A stretch of 38,696 nucleotides of DNA, taken from the NCBI RefSeq assembly GCF_002257705.1, contig NZ_LSLK01000132.1:1-38696 (forward strand). Direction: 5' to 3'. Positions 1 through 7,486 of this stretch are shown one piece after another (within the stretch, counting starts at the first letter, position 1; the number at the start of each line of letters is the position of its first letter). This DNA comes from Sporomusa silvacetica DSM 10669. Its GTDB lineage: Bacteria > Bacillota > Negativicutes > Sporomusales > Sporomusaceae. Below the pieces are notes generated by a model. It was not told the DNA's origin. It was given only the letters and a program-made list of their open reading frames with translations, and ran no database searches. Both the position numbers and the translations under genes were made by a program.

Positions 1-603
1 GTGCCATTGAGCAGATTGCTCCACTGTTTCCTAGTGTCCTCAACCCTGGATCGCTTACTGCCTTGACACTCGTAAGCAAGTTTCCGTCGCCTTGTGAGTG
101 GATAGAGAAAGCCAATCACAAGGCCATCATGGACATGCTGGAGACTTTACCCCGCAAAGGTAAGAGCTATGCCCAGGAAAAATATGCGACATTGGTATCT
201 TGCGCCGAAGATGCTCAAATTACCGGTATCCCGCTAGCGGCCTATGCGAGCACGATACGGTGTTTTGCCAGTGTCGTGCAGTCTTTAGACGTACAGATTA
301 AGGTGATTGATGACCAGATTAAGGCACTTTCTGAGCAGTTACCAGAGGTTGCACTACTAAGGAGTATACCTGGCATCGGCGATACACTGGCACCTATTAT
401 TTTGGGTGAGATAGGTGATATTGAACGGTGAGTATTACCAACGAAAAATTGAAACAAAAACCCAAAAGCAAGCTTTAGGGGCTGTCATGAACAAGCTGTT
501 GCGCATCATATTCTCGGTATTGAAGAACAAGCAGGCGTTCCGTTTAATTTCCCCTGATCAGCAGGTTGAAATGTATCAGCAACACTTGAAAAAATCAGCT
601 TAG
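1..603 (+). pseudogene. IS110-family transposase, 5'-cut by the window edge and internally deleted
   Basis: The frame is open from base 3 at the window edge, so this is the C-terminal half of a transposase that starts outside. Residues up to 431 contain the IS110 C-terminal (transposase_20) hallmark SIPGIGDTLAPIILGEIGDI. Right after GDIER the frame hits a stop, and a +1 frame resumes at about 425 with EYYQRKIETKTQKQALGAV and runs to 603; this is the extreme C-terminus of the same family. The roughly 60-70 residues that normally lie between them (glycine/serine-rich helix-hairpin-helix core) are missing, so an internal deletion has joined the two parts out of frame. The element cannot be active. 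Family assignment is firm; the size of the deletion is estimated from family knowledge. Confidence 0.85.
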
Positions 604-722
604 CGAAGATGAACATTGTATATGCCTTTTTCGAGCATTGTTCACGTTTGAGAAAGGCTTGTTTGCTCTGTCTTTGTTTCTTATCGAAGAACCCTTACTT
701 ATTAACGGCTTCTCGTAAAACC

Positions 723-972
723 TTACCTATTTAAGTAGTAGTCAACTATAGAACTATTGATAGGAGCATAAAAGCCTGTACTATCGCTGATTTTCCCCTT
801 GGCATTAACTATGGTATAACATAATAATCCTTAGCAATACTATCTGAAAGTATATACTTTTCCATCAGTCACGATTGTCAAAATGTTCACTGACCCCGAG
901 GCAAATACTCTCTGCGACGAGAAGATCCTTGTATCCGCCTTAATTCCTTGAACATTTTTGTCTACCAATAGC
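723..972 (-). pseudogene. Decayed unidentified reading frame
   Basis: Reading the minus strand from about 972 gives a protein-like stretch (VQGIKADTRIFSSQRVFASG, then VNILTIVTDGKVYTF). It is interrupted near 830-850 by stops that a frame shift repairs (DSIAKDYYVIP), then continues as NAKGKISDSTGFYAPINSS and ends at a stop at 723. No start codon is intact, and an in-frame stop lies upstream. I do not recognise the family. It looks like the tail of a lost gene facing the IS110 remnant. The call rests only on amino-acid composition and the ease of frame repair. Confidence 0.35.
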
Positions 973-986
973 AAATACTATATAAC
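958..986 (+). promoter_or_regulatory. Probable sigma-A promoter of the EVE-domain gene
   Basis: A TTGTCT box at 958-963 and a TATAAC box at 981-986 are separated by 17 bases, about 57 bases before the start codon at 1043. This matches vegetative promoter geometry. It overlaps the start of the decayed minus-strand frame. Confidence 0.5.
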
Positions 987-1042
987 GAATAAATTTTACC
1001 ATATAATATCTAACTACAAATTAGTAGGAGAGTGATGAAAAA

Positions 1043-1450
1043 ATGGCCTACTGGCTTGCCAAAACCGAACCGGAAAGCTTTAGCTACGCTGATCTTCAAC
1101 AATTGGGGCGAGATCGCTGGAACGGTGTAAAGAACTTTACCGCACTGAAACATATAAAAAACATGAGGCCAGGTGACCTTATCTTTATTTATCACACTGG
1201 TAAAGAAAAGGCAATCGTCGGTGTAGCTGAAATAGTCTCCCCCCCATACCCCGATCCTAATGAAACTGATAACCGCTTTATTGTCGTAGATGTTGTGCCT
1301 CGATACCCCTTGAACCGACCTGTAACCTTAAAAGAAATTAAAGCCACTACCACCTTCCAAAACTGGGAGCTTGTGCGCCAGTCACGTCTTTCAGTTATGC
1401 CTGTAATACAAGAACACTGGCAATTGATACATTCAATGGCTAAGATATAA
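1043..1450 (+). CDS. EVE domain-containing protein
   Basis: 135 residues that form essentially one EVE domain (PUA-like fold), starting with the family signature MAYWLAKTEPESFSYADL and containing RWNGVKN, GDLIFIYHTGKEKAIVGVAE and a VDVVPRY strand. EVE proteins are small cytoplasmic proteins thought to bind modified nucleic-acid bases; their role in bacteria is mostly unknown, and some occur with restriction or RNA-modification systems. No such neighbours are visible here. The ATG at 1043 is chosen because TAGGAG at 1024-1030 lies about 12 bases upstream and because the family starts with this motif; an earlier ATG at 1035 is in another frame. It is a stand-alone gene between two pseudogenes and appears intact. 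Family call is confident; function is open. Confidence 0.88.
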   Translation: MAYWLAKTEPESFSYADLQQLGRDRWNGVKNFTALKHIKNMRPGDLIFIYHTGKEKAIVGVAEIVSPPYPDPNETDNRFIVVDVVPRYPLNRPVTLKEIKATTTFQNWELVRQSRLSVMPVIQEHWQLIHSMAKI

Positions 1451-1643
1451 TCCCTGTGGTAGTTACTATATCGCCTTTGCCTCTGACGTAAATAGTATAC
1501 GAATACTATCTTCTCCACCAAGACGAAATCCAAATCGATGTCAAACTCAGTTAATGGCTCGGCGCTCTAAAATATGCCTGTAAAGGCTTTACCTCAATAA
1601 CCCCAAATTGCAATAATAAGTTGAACAAATTATTTCTGGTTAA

Positions 1644-1862
1644 CTATATAAAATACTATTCATCATTTTAAGCTGCATAGATTCGATCCAACTCGATTTC
1701 TACGTAAAACCTGGAGATACAGTTTGGCAAATTGCTGCTGAATACACTACAAGTAAAGACGATGTTAGGGAATTAGTATATGAAATTAGGCGGATAAATA
1801 AATTAGATAATAATGCGAGCGTTTATCCTGGGTAGGCTTTGAAAGTACCGGTTAGGTCTTGA
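1644..1862 (+). pseudogene. LysM-domain (YneA-like) pseudogene, copy 1
   Basis: Translation in the frame of base 1701 gives YVKPGDTVWQIAAEY, KDDVRELVYEIRRINKLDNN and YPG, a clear LysM peptidoglycan-binding repeat. A stop (tag) replaces the glutamine codon that normally follows the PG motif, and the last residues ALKVPVRS come after it. The N-terminal membrane segment is lost; a stop lies at 1641. The same gene occurs in a second broken copy at 31425-31711, where the wording of the domain is nearly identical. Intact relatives (membrane anchor plus one LysM, about 100 residues) resemble YneA, the SOS-induced division inhibitor of bacilli; that link is inference. Confidence 0.7.
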
Positions 1863-1917
1863 GGGATATAGACTTAGATTCATTGAAAGCGTAGTCTCTA
1901 AGGCTTTATTACAATAG

Positions 1918-2913
1918 CTACGGCCTAAAGATAATTTTTGCTACAGTTTTATCATCTGAATTAAGTAACTCAAAGGCATTTTTTCCCTCTTCCAATGAAA
2001 ATTCATTGGTAATAAGAAAGCCGACGTCAATTTGCTTGGTAGCAATTAACTCGGTTGCTTTTTGTAGTTCCTCCGTAGTATAAACATTGCAGCCAACTAT
2101 CTTAATTTCTTTGCTTACAATAATATTAGGGTCAATCGTAATATCCTTTTCAAAAATACTGACCATATAAAGACTTCCATGATCAGACAAGCGACTCAAT
2201 GCGTTGTTAAAGGTGCTTTGAACGCCAGCAGCTTCGACAATTTTACCAAATTCCTTGCCTGGATTAGAGTCAAAATTCTTCCACGTAAGAGTGGCACCTG
2301 CTGTAACCGCTAATTTTAATCGCTCTTCAGAAAGATCGATCGCAGTAATGCTTTTTACTCCATATAAAGTTTTAGCTACTATAATCGTCAAAAGTCCAAT
2401 AGGCCCAGTACCAACAATCGCAACTTCATCCTTTGTATTAAAATCAGCAATTTCGCAAATATGTAAGGCCACAGCCAACGGTTCTGCTAAACCAACCAAC
2501 TTAATATCCTCTGTAGCCGGTACTATGATCAGTTTCGTTTGTTTTACAGCGATATATTCTGTAAAACAACCTTGCGATACCTCTCCCAAAAATCCTAATC
2601 CCGAACAAGTATTATAACTTCCTTTTTTGCAACTAGTACACCGTTCGCAGGGAACACGTGGATCGCCAACAACCAAATCGCCAATTTTAAAATTTCGAAC
2701 AGCCTGTCCAATTTCTTCAACAACACCAACAAACTCATGCCCCATTGTTTCAGGGATATTGACGATAAACATTCCTTTGCGATAAATATGCAAATCTGAA
2801 CCACATATGCCAGCAAAACTAACTTTAACCATAACCTCATCCGGTTTTAGAGATGGTTTCTCAATCTCCTCTACACGTACATCCTTAATACCATGGTATC
2901 TAACTGCTTTCAT
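1918..2913 (-). CDS. Zinc-dependent medium-chain alcohol/polyol dehydrogenase
   Basis: 331 residues of the MDR (sorbitol/threonine/L-gulonate dehydrogenase-like) superfamily. Visible are the catalytic-zinc ligands C37 (GICGSD), H59-E60 (MGHEF) and E144 (GLAEP), the four-cysteine structural-zinc lobe C89, C92, C95, C103, and the NAD-binding motif GTGPIG at 168-173. It should oxidise a sugar alcohol or related secondary alcohol with NAD(P); the substrate cannot be read from sequence. The start is ATG at 2913 (MKAVRYHG), preceded by AAGGAAGG; a longer open frame to 3012 only adds the tail of a deleted SDR gene. The gene lies downstream of SDR and TetR remnants on the same strand, so it was probably the last gene of a TetR-controlled sugar-oxidation operon that has lost its middle. 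Confidence 0.88.
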   Translation of the reverse strand: MKAVRYHGIKDVRVEEIEKPSLKPDEVMVKVSFAGICGSDLHIYRKGMFIVNIPETMGHEFVGVVEEIGQAVRNFKIGDLVVGDPRVPCERCTSCKKGSYNTCSGLGFLGEVSQGCFTEYIAVKQTKLIIVPATEDIKLVGLAEPLAVALHICEIADFNTKDEVAIVGTGPIGLLTIIVAKTLYGVKSITAIDLSEERLKLAVTAGATLTWKNFDSNPGKEFGKIVEAAGVQSTFNNALSRLSDHGSLYMVSIFEKDITIDPNIIVSKEIKIVGCNVYTTEELQKATELIATKQIDVGFLITNEFSLEEGKNAFELLNSDDKTVAKIIFRP

Positions 2914-3050
2914 CACTAACCGCCTTCCTTTAGCTAACCAACCAGCCAAAATGCTGGCTTGGCCTGTAATATAATCAGAGGCACCGCTGGCCAAAAAGAT
3001 AACCGTACCCACTAATTCATCGGTAGTACCGGCTACTTCCTTTCTTGTTT
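2914..3050 (-). pseudogene. C-terminal remnant of a short-chain dehydrogenase (SDR)
   Basis: In the frame that runs into the dehydrogenase gene the minus strand encodes TTDELVGTVIFLASGASDYI followed by TGQASILAGWLA, the well-known C-terminal block of classical SDRs (LASxxSxYITGQ, then an altered VDGGW). Upstream of about 3045 the frame has a stop and no SDR sequence; the Rossmann core and the active-site YxxxK are absent. The leftover reads in frame through the ADH start, which explains why automatic callers would give the ADH a false N-terminal extension. Confidence 0.7.
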
Positions 3051-3179
3051 AGTTCACTATACAACCCTTCATTTTATCTTCTTTATCAGTCAAAATAATT
3101 TTACGAAATAAAGGCTGCAATATAAAATGCTTTATCAGTCTGTTGTAAAGATTTTGGAGTGGATATTGTTTTTCCTGGG

Positions 3180-3467
3180 TTATATCCCTAACGAATAGTA
3201 AATTTCCCGAAGGCGCAAGGCGTCGTGTCCGGGATTTTTCGCAACACGACGGATATCCGCAATCAGACAATCAAACGCCTCACTACAAATTTGAAAGAAT
3301 ACCTCTGCTTTATTGTGGAAATGAAAGTACAATGGGCCGGTTGAAAGGTTCACAGATTCGGCAATAGTCCGCATCGTGGTTTTGTGATAGCCCAGCGATA
3401 GAAAAAGTTCGCGTGCTCGTTCTAAGATGACTGACCGAGTATTTTGTGAATTGTTGTTTTCCGTCAT
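3180..3467 (-). pseudogene. TetR/AcrR-family regulator, truncated after the DNA-binding domain
   Basis: From ATG 3467 (GGAGG five bases upstream) the product is MTENNNSQNTRSVILERARE, then LFLSLGYHKTTMRTIAESVN and LSTGPLYFHFHNKAEVF, a complete TetR helix-turn-helix (helix 3 GPLYFHF). The frame stops at 3180 after about 95 residues, whereas TetR proteins need about 190 for the ligand-binding and dimerisation domain. The following minus-strand sequence 3049-3180 does not restore a TetR C-terminus. The gene faces the SDR/ADH remnants and its operator is still present upstream. Without the dimerisation domain it is probably non-functional. Confidence 0.75.
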
Positions 3468-3506
3468 AGCGCCTCCATCAGAATGTAATTGGTTGTACTC
3501 ATCGCT

Positions 3507-3527
3507 ATAACATTGTAACATTGTTAT
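3507..3527. promoter_or_regulatory. Palindromic TetR-type operator
   Basis: A 21-base near-perfect palindrome: ATAACATTGT, a central A, then ACATTGTTAT (9 of 10 pairs). It lies 40 bases upstream of the truncated tetR start, where an autoregulatory TetR site is expected. Size and symmetry fit a TetR dimer site; binding is inferred. Confidence 0.6.
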
Positions 3528-3529
3528 AT

Positions 3530-4050
3530 TTTGAATTTCAATATGATTGGACTATTCCGTTGATGATCTAATATATGCTTATTGCCAATTTTGTTCCCTT
3601 ACTACAGGAGCGCCATATTTTACCTTTTCGCGGCGTTGGGCAAAAATACCCAATATCAATCTCTATTACCTGTAGTGACCACGGTGTAATAAAGATGCGA
3701 TAGTGTGTCCAAATAGGAAAACAGGGCTAATGTAGTATGTATTATCCATAATGGAGTATTAAAAAAATCATGCCCATAAGAATCTATTGATTCTATCTAT
3801 GAGCATCATATATCAAAGAGCGAGCGACTGAGAGAGATACCAATTTTCGTAGGATTTAATGATTTAATATTTCTTACATCATGGCTCTAAAAGATTAACT
3901 TGCGGCTCCGCCGCTGCATATTTCGGTGCAACGGAGCCACGATTCCGTATTTAAGTGAGCCACTTGTCTGGTGTAAATTGAGCCACGACGATGGAGCGAG
4001 AGCCACTAATCTAATCTCTACTATTCAAAGGATTTTCTCGCAACAGCAAG
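3530..4050. other. Intergenic region with an IS-end-like repeat block
   Basis: No open reading frame of note. A weak hairpin lies at 3771-3808 (AGAATC, loop TATT, GATTCT). At 3934-4007 the heptamer GAGCCAC occurs four times on the plus strand (about 3934, 3957, 3981, 4001), spaced 20-24 bases. On the other strand this reads GTGGCTCAATTTACACC and similar, the layout of multiple terminal repeats seen at ends of IS21-family elements. No istA/istB sequence is present, so only an end would remain. Confidence 0.35.
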
Positions 4051-4053
4051 ACT

Positions 4054-4094
4054 AAGAGTTAACCCCAGCTTAAAGGCTGGAGTTAACTCTTTTA
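4054..4094 (+). terminator. Strong hairpin, probable intrinsic terminator
   Basis: Arms AAGAGTTAACCCCAGC (4054-4069) and GCTGGAGTTAACTCTT (4076-4091) pair with a single mismatch around a 6-base loop, followed by TTTT on the plus strand. No plus-strand gene is left upstream, so it may belong to the lost element to its left. Confidence 0.5.
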
Positions 4095-4384
4095 TGCGCT
4101 CTTAAAGTGGTAATAACCTATCGATAGTATTTCGTTACACCATTACCTTGCCAACCCCGAAAGCAGTATTGTTTCGCAAAACTTTCTCTACTAAAGCACT
4201 TTGAGCTTGTTCGCAGCTAACTATTAGCACCAATTCTGATTCCTTGGCTTTTCTTTCCGTGGATATCTTTCGTTTGGTCCACAGATAATCCAAGATAAAA
4301 CCTACTACTAAATAAGACAGGGGAAGACATAATACAGTAGTTGTGTCTTCGTCTTCTCCAGCAAGCGCCCATGCTGGCGCACGC

Positions 4385-4412
4385 AAAAAATCCGGTATTA
4401 GCCGGATTTTTT
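4385..4412 (-). terminator. Terminator of the sulfate assimilation operon
   Basis: Perfect hairpin AAAAAATCCGG (4385-4395), loop, CCGGATTTTTT (4402-4412), 136 bases after the cysN stop. Because the stem is flanked by A on one side and T on the other it can work on both strands; on the minus strand it ends the cys operon. A short minus-strand frame immediately after it (4135-4386) is therefore doubtful. Confidence 0.7.
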
Positions 4413-4547
4413 TTATACATAATCTTATCTATATATACCTCTCGCCTAGAAAATCAGATGGAGATAAGGTGCAATGAGTTTCGTAATAAGTCCGAGATCG
4501 CAAAACTCGATGTGCTCCGAGAGACCTTTTCACAATTCAATCACCGA

Positions 4548-6251
4548 TTAAATAATCCAATAATTATTATGGAATATTACTTGTCTGTACGTATCAAATT
4601 TCATCCATATATTCAAAATATCCGCTTCTTCGCTTTCCTTACGGTTTCTGTAATCATGTAAAAATTGTTTTACATCCTCATCTGAATACACCTTAATTTC
4701 AAAACCTCGACCATTGACTACCGGATAGCCACTGTAACTATAATCCTCTATTTTAGCAATTTCAAATATCTTCTGATTGCGGATTTTTACAACAACCTTG
4801 TCCCGCAGTATAAGAATATCAAAGCTATCGGGATACTTATAACTCTCTCCCTTTACCGGAATGGTATCACCAACCGTATACCCGGAATGTTCCTTACTGT
4901 ACTTAGATACATTTAGACTGTCAAGATTGTAGTAAAATTCTTCAAAAACATCGCCTCTTGCACTTAAATCCTTATATGTAAATACTGGATTCACTGCAAA
5001 TTCATCTGTTCCATCTCCAATTTTCTCTACTACACCGCATGCAGAAGTCATATTGGTAATGCGGTCAATTAAGATAAGCTCACCCAAGGTCTTATGCTTG
5101 GCAAACTTATCAACAGCAATTTTTTCGGCTAAGACGATTTCACAGTATGCAATTTCATTTTTGGATAATTTTCCCGCTTTATTATGTTCTCCGCTGTTCA
5201 CATCAATCCTATAATTAATGTCAGATACAACGGCCAGAATCAGTTTTGTCCCTAATTTTACCAGATAATCTTTTCCTACTCTTAAGTCATTGTCATCCAT
5301 CCATAGAATTGTAGCCGACAAATGGTTGGCTGTTGATATTTCAGCATCGCGCAGCAATACACAGCCTCTAGAAACATCGACTTCCTTGTTTAACTGGATC
5401 GTAACGGGCTGTCCCGTGTAAGCTTCATTACTTTCCTTATCTCCAATGTGAATACTCTTTACCAAGGCCTTTTCATTACTTGGCAAAGTTGTAATTTCAT
5501 CACCGACCGAAATTTTACCGGATTCAATCTGTCCTTGAAATCCTCTGAATTCATGATTGGGACGACATACTCTTTGCACAGGCATGTAAAACCCGTTTTC
5601 TTCAGAAGATGTATTGACACTCACATTTTCAAGATAAATCAGCAAGGATTCCCCGGTATACCACGGAATATTATTTGATTTTTTTGTTATGTTATCCCCT
5701 TCCGTAGCAGATACAGGTATTATTTTTACATTTTCCAGGGAAAGTTCCTTGACCAACTCTCTGATCTGTTTCTCTATCTCGTCAAATCTTGCTTGACTAT
5801 AACCGATTAAATCCATTTTATTGACCGCAAAAACAAAATAACGAATCCCCATTAAGGAACAAATTCTAGCATGCCGTCTTGTCTGAACCAATACACCTTG
5901 CTTGGCATCGATTAAAATAACGGCTAAATCGGCAAAAGAAGCACCAACCGCCATATTTCTCGTATATTCTTCATGTCCGGGTGTATCGGCAACGATAAAA
6001 CTTCTGTTATCGGTCGTAAAATAGCGGTAAGCCACATCAATGGTAATTCCCTGCTCTCTTTCAGCCATTAATCCATCAAGTAAAAGAGAATAATCAATAG
6101 CACCTTCTCTGCTCCCAACCTTACTGTCTAATTCCAAAGCCTTTTCCTGATCGGCATATAATAGCTTGGCATCATATAAGATATGACCTATGAGAGTGGA
6201 CTTCCCATCATCGACACTTCCACATGTGATAAATTTAAGTAATCCGTCCAT
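4548..6251 (-). CDS. cysN: Sulfate adenylyltransferase subunit 1 (GTPase, CysN type) with a long C-terminal extension
   Basis: 567 residues. The G domain shows the P-loop GSVDDGKST (11-19), DTPGHEEYTRNM and NKMD, followed by EF-Tu-like beta-barrel domains (FYMPVQRVCRPNHEFRGFQG). With CysD it makes adenosine 5'-phosphosulfate (APS) from sulfate and ATP, driven by GTP hydrolysis, in the cytoplasm. After the usual CysN core (ending near GVVEKI) there is an extra segment of about 150 residues that is not the APS kinase CysC: it has no second P-loop. I choose ATG 6251 (MDGLLKFITCG) because GGGAGG lies upstream and it follows the cysD stop by one base; a longer frame to 6341 runs back through cysD. 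Last gene of the operon. Confidence 0.92.
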   Translation of the reverse strand: MDGLLKFITCGSVDDGKSTLIGHILYDAKLLYADQEKALELDSKVGSREGAIDYSLLLDGLMAEREQGITIDVAYRYFTTDNRSFIVADTPGHEEYTRNMAVGASFADLAVILIDAKQGVLVQTRRHARICSLMGIRYFVFAVNKMDLIGYSQARFDEIEKQIRELVKELSLENVKIIPVSATEGDNITKKSNNIPWYTGESLLIYLENVSVNTSSEENGFYMPVQRVCRPNHEFRGFQGQIESGKISVGDEITTLPSNEKALVKSIHIGDKESNEAYTGQPVTIQLNKEVDVSRGCVLLRDAEISTANHLSATILWMDDNDLRVGKDYLVKLGTKLILAVVSDINYRIDVNSGEHNKAGKLSKNEIAYCEIVLAEKIAVDKFAKHKTLGELILIDRITNMTSACGVVEKIGDGTDEFAVNPVFTYKDLSARGDVFEEFYYNLDSLNVSKYSKEHSGYTVGDTIPVKGESYKYPDSFDILILRDKVVVKIRNQKIFEIAKIEDYSYSGYPVVNGRGFEIKVYSDEDVKQFLHDYRNRKESEEADILNIWMKFDTYRQVIFHNNYWII

Positions 6252-6252
6252 T

Positions 6253-7152
6253 TCAGAAATAGCCCTCCCGCTTTCTTCTTTCCATGCTTCCTGCTGCTTC
6301 ATTGTCAATGACGCGAGTAGTTCGCTCCGACGAAACGGCACTCAAGGTTTCTTCAATAATCTCATCAAGTGTTATTGCATCGGATTCAGCACCACCGGTC
6401 AAAGGATAACAGCCAAGTGTTCTGAATCTAACTTTCTTATGCTTTATTTCCTCACCCGGTTTTAGCTTCAATCTGTCGTCATCTACCATAATAATATTAC
6501 CGTCTCTGTATACGACCGGTCTTTCCTTAGCAAAGTACAGGGGAACGATCTCAATATTTTCTTTTTTTATGTACTGCCAAATATCTTTTTCCGTCCAGTT
6601 GGATATAGGAAATACCCTAATGCTTTCACCCTTATTAATTTTCGTATTAAAGAGCTTCCACATTTCCGGTCTTTGATTTTTGGGATCCCACGCCTGGGCT
6701 TCGTTACGAAAAGAGAAAATTCTCTCCTTGGCCCGTGACTTTTCTTCATCACGACGACCACCGCCGAAAGCTGCTGTAAAAGCATACTTATTTAATGCTT
6801 GCTTTAAAGCCTGGGTCTTCATAATGTCCGTATAGGCAGAGCCATGATCAAAAGGATTAATGCCTTGTGCCAAGCCGTCAAGATTGGAATAAACCAGCAT
6901 CTCAATCCCTAATTTCTTAACTCGTCTGTCACGAAATTCAATCATTTCCTTAAACTTCCATGTTGTATCTACATGCAAAAACGGGAATGGGGGCTTTTCC
7001 GGATAAAAGGCCTTCAGCGCCAAATGAAGCATGACTGAACTATCCTTTCCTATGGAATACAACATAACCGGGTTCTCACATTCTGCTGCTACTTCACGAA
7101 TGATATATATCGCTTCTGCTTCTAATTTATCTAAATAAGATAATTCACTCAT
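6253..7152 (-). CDS. cysD: Sulfate adenylyltransferase subunit 2 (CysD)
   Basis: 299 residues, normal length. It is the ATP pyrophosphatase subunit that adenylates sulfate; the PP-loop SIGKDSS is at 33-39, followed by the family blocks FPFLHVDTTWKFKEMIEFRD, FGGGRRDEEKSRAKER and FRTLGCYPLTGG. The C-terminus TTRVIDNEAAGSMERRKREG YF is typical. ATG 7152 has AGGAGGAAGAG in front. The stop is separated from the cysN start by one base, so translation is coupled and the two subunits are made together. It lies 19 bases after aprB. Confidence 0.96.
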   Translation of the reverse strand: MSELSYLDKLEAEAIYIIREVAAECENPVMLYSIGKDSSVMLHLALKAFYPEKPPFPFLHVDTTWKFKEMIEFRDRRVKKLGIEMLVYSNLDGLAQGINPFDHGSAYTDIMKTQALKQALNKYAFTAAFGGGRRDEEKSRAKERIFSFRNEAQAWDPKNQRPEMWKLFNTKINKGESIRVFPISNWTEKDIWQYIKKENIEIVPLYFAKERPVVYRDGNIIMVDDDRLKLKPGEEIKHKKVRFRTLGCYPLTGGAESDAITLDEIIEETLSAVSSERTTRVIDNEAAGSMERRKREGYF

Positions 7153-7171
7153 TACTCTTCCTCCTTCATTC

Positions 7172-7486
7172 TCAATACTTATTGGAAGCCTTCCGATTCA
7201 CAGTTATGACAGATACTTCCCCATCGGTTTTTTCCACGTGCCATTGAATAATGTCCCCTTCTTCACGAACAGTTAGCTTACTGCCTTTGCCGCCGATGTC
7301 AGCTCCCAGATAGAAGGCAATGGCTCCAACCTTACACTCTTTTACACAAGAAGAACATCCCCAGCAGTCCTGGGGATACTTGATATAAGCCTTCCCACCA
7401 TCATCACTTTTGATCAGACTCCCTGGACAAACAGCTAAACATTGTTTGCAGCCTACACACTTATTTTTATCAATCAATATGCTCAT
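7172..7486 (-). CDS. aprB: APS reductase beta-like ferredoxin subunit (2x[4Fe-4S])
   Basis: 104 residues. Two complete CxxCxxCxxxC clusters, C10-C13-C16-C20 and C41-C44-C47-C51, bind two [4Fe-4S] centres; the C-terminal part (LTVREEGDIIQWHVEKTDGE) resembles the short AprB tail that contacts AprA. It should pass electrons to the flavin of the alpha subunit for APS reduction to sulfite. Its start (ATG 7486, GGAGG 11 bases upstream) lies inside the end of aprA with a 17-base overlap, so the two are co-translated. It is shorter than AprB of dissimilatory sulfate reducers (about 150 residues), which fits an assimilatory relative. Assignment rests on the clusters and the aprA/cysDN context. Confidence 0.8.
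   Translation of the reverse strand: MSILIDKNKCVGCKQCLAVCPGSLIKSDDGGKAYIKYPQDCWGCSSCVKECKVGAIAFYLGADIGGKGSKLTVREEGDIIQWHVEKTDGEVSVITVNRKASNKY

Noticed and set aside
2914..3012. N-terminal extension of the alcohol dehydrogenase
   Set aside because: The extra residues are the C-terminus of an SDR, and a strong ribosome site precedes ATG 2913.
4135..4386. 83-codon minus-strand ORF after the cys operon
   Set aside because: It starts directly behind the operon terminator, has no ribosome site and no recognised family; one hydrophobic stretch is not enough.
6252..6341. Longer CysN starting at 6341
   Set aside because: It lies inside cysD; ATG 6251 has GGGAGG and follows the cysD stop directly.
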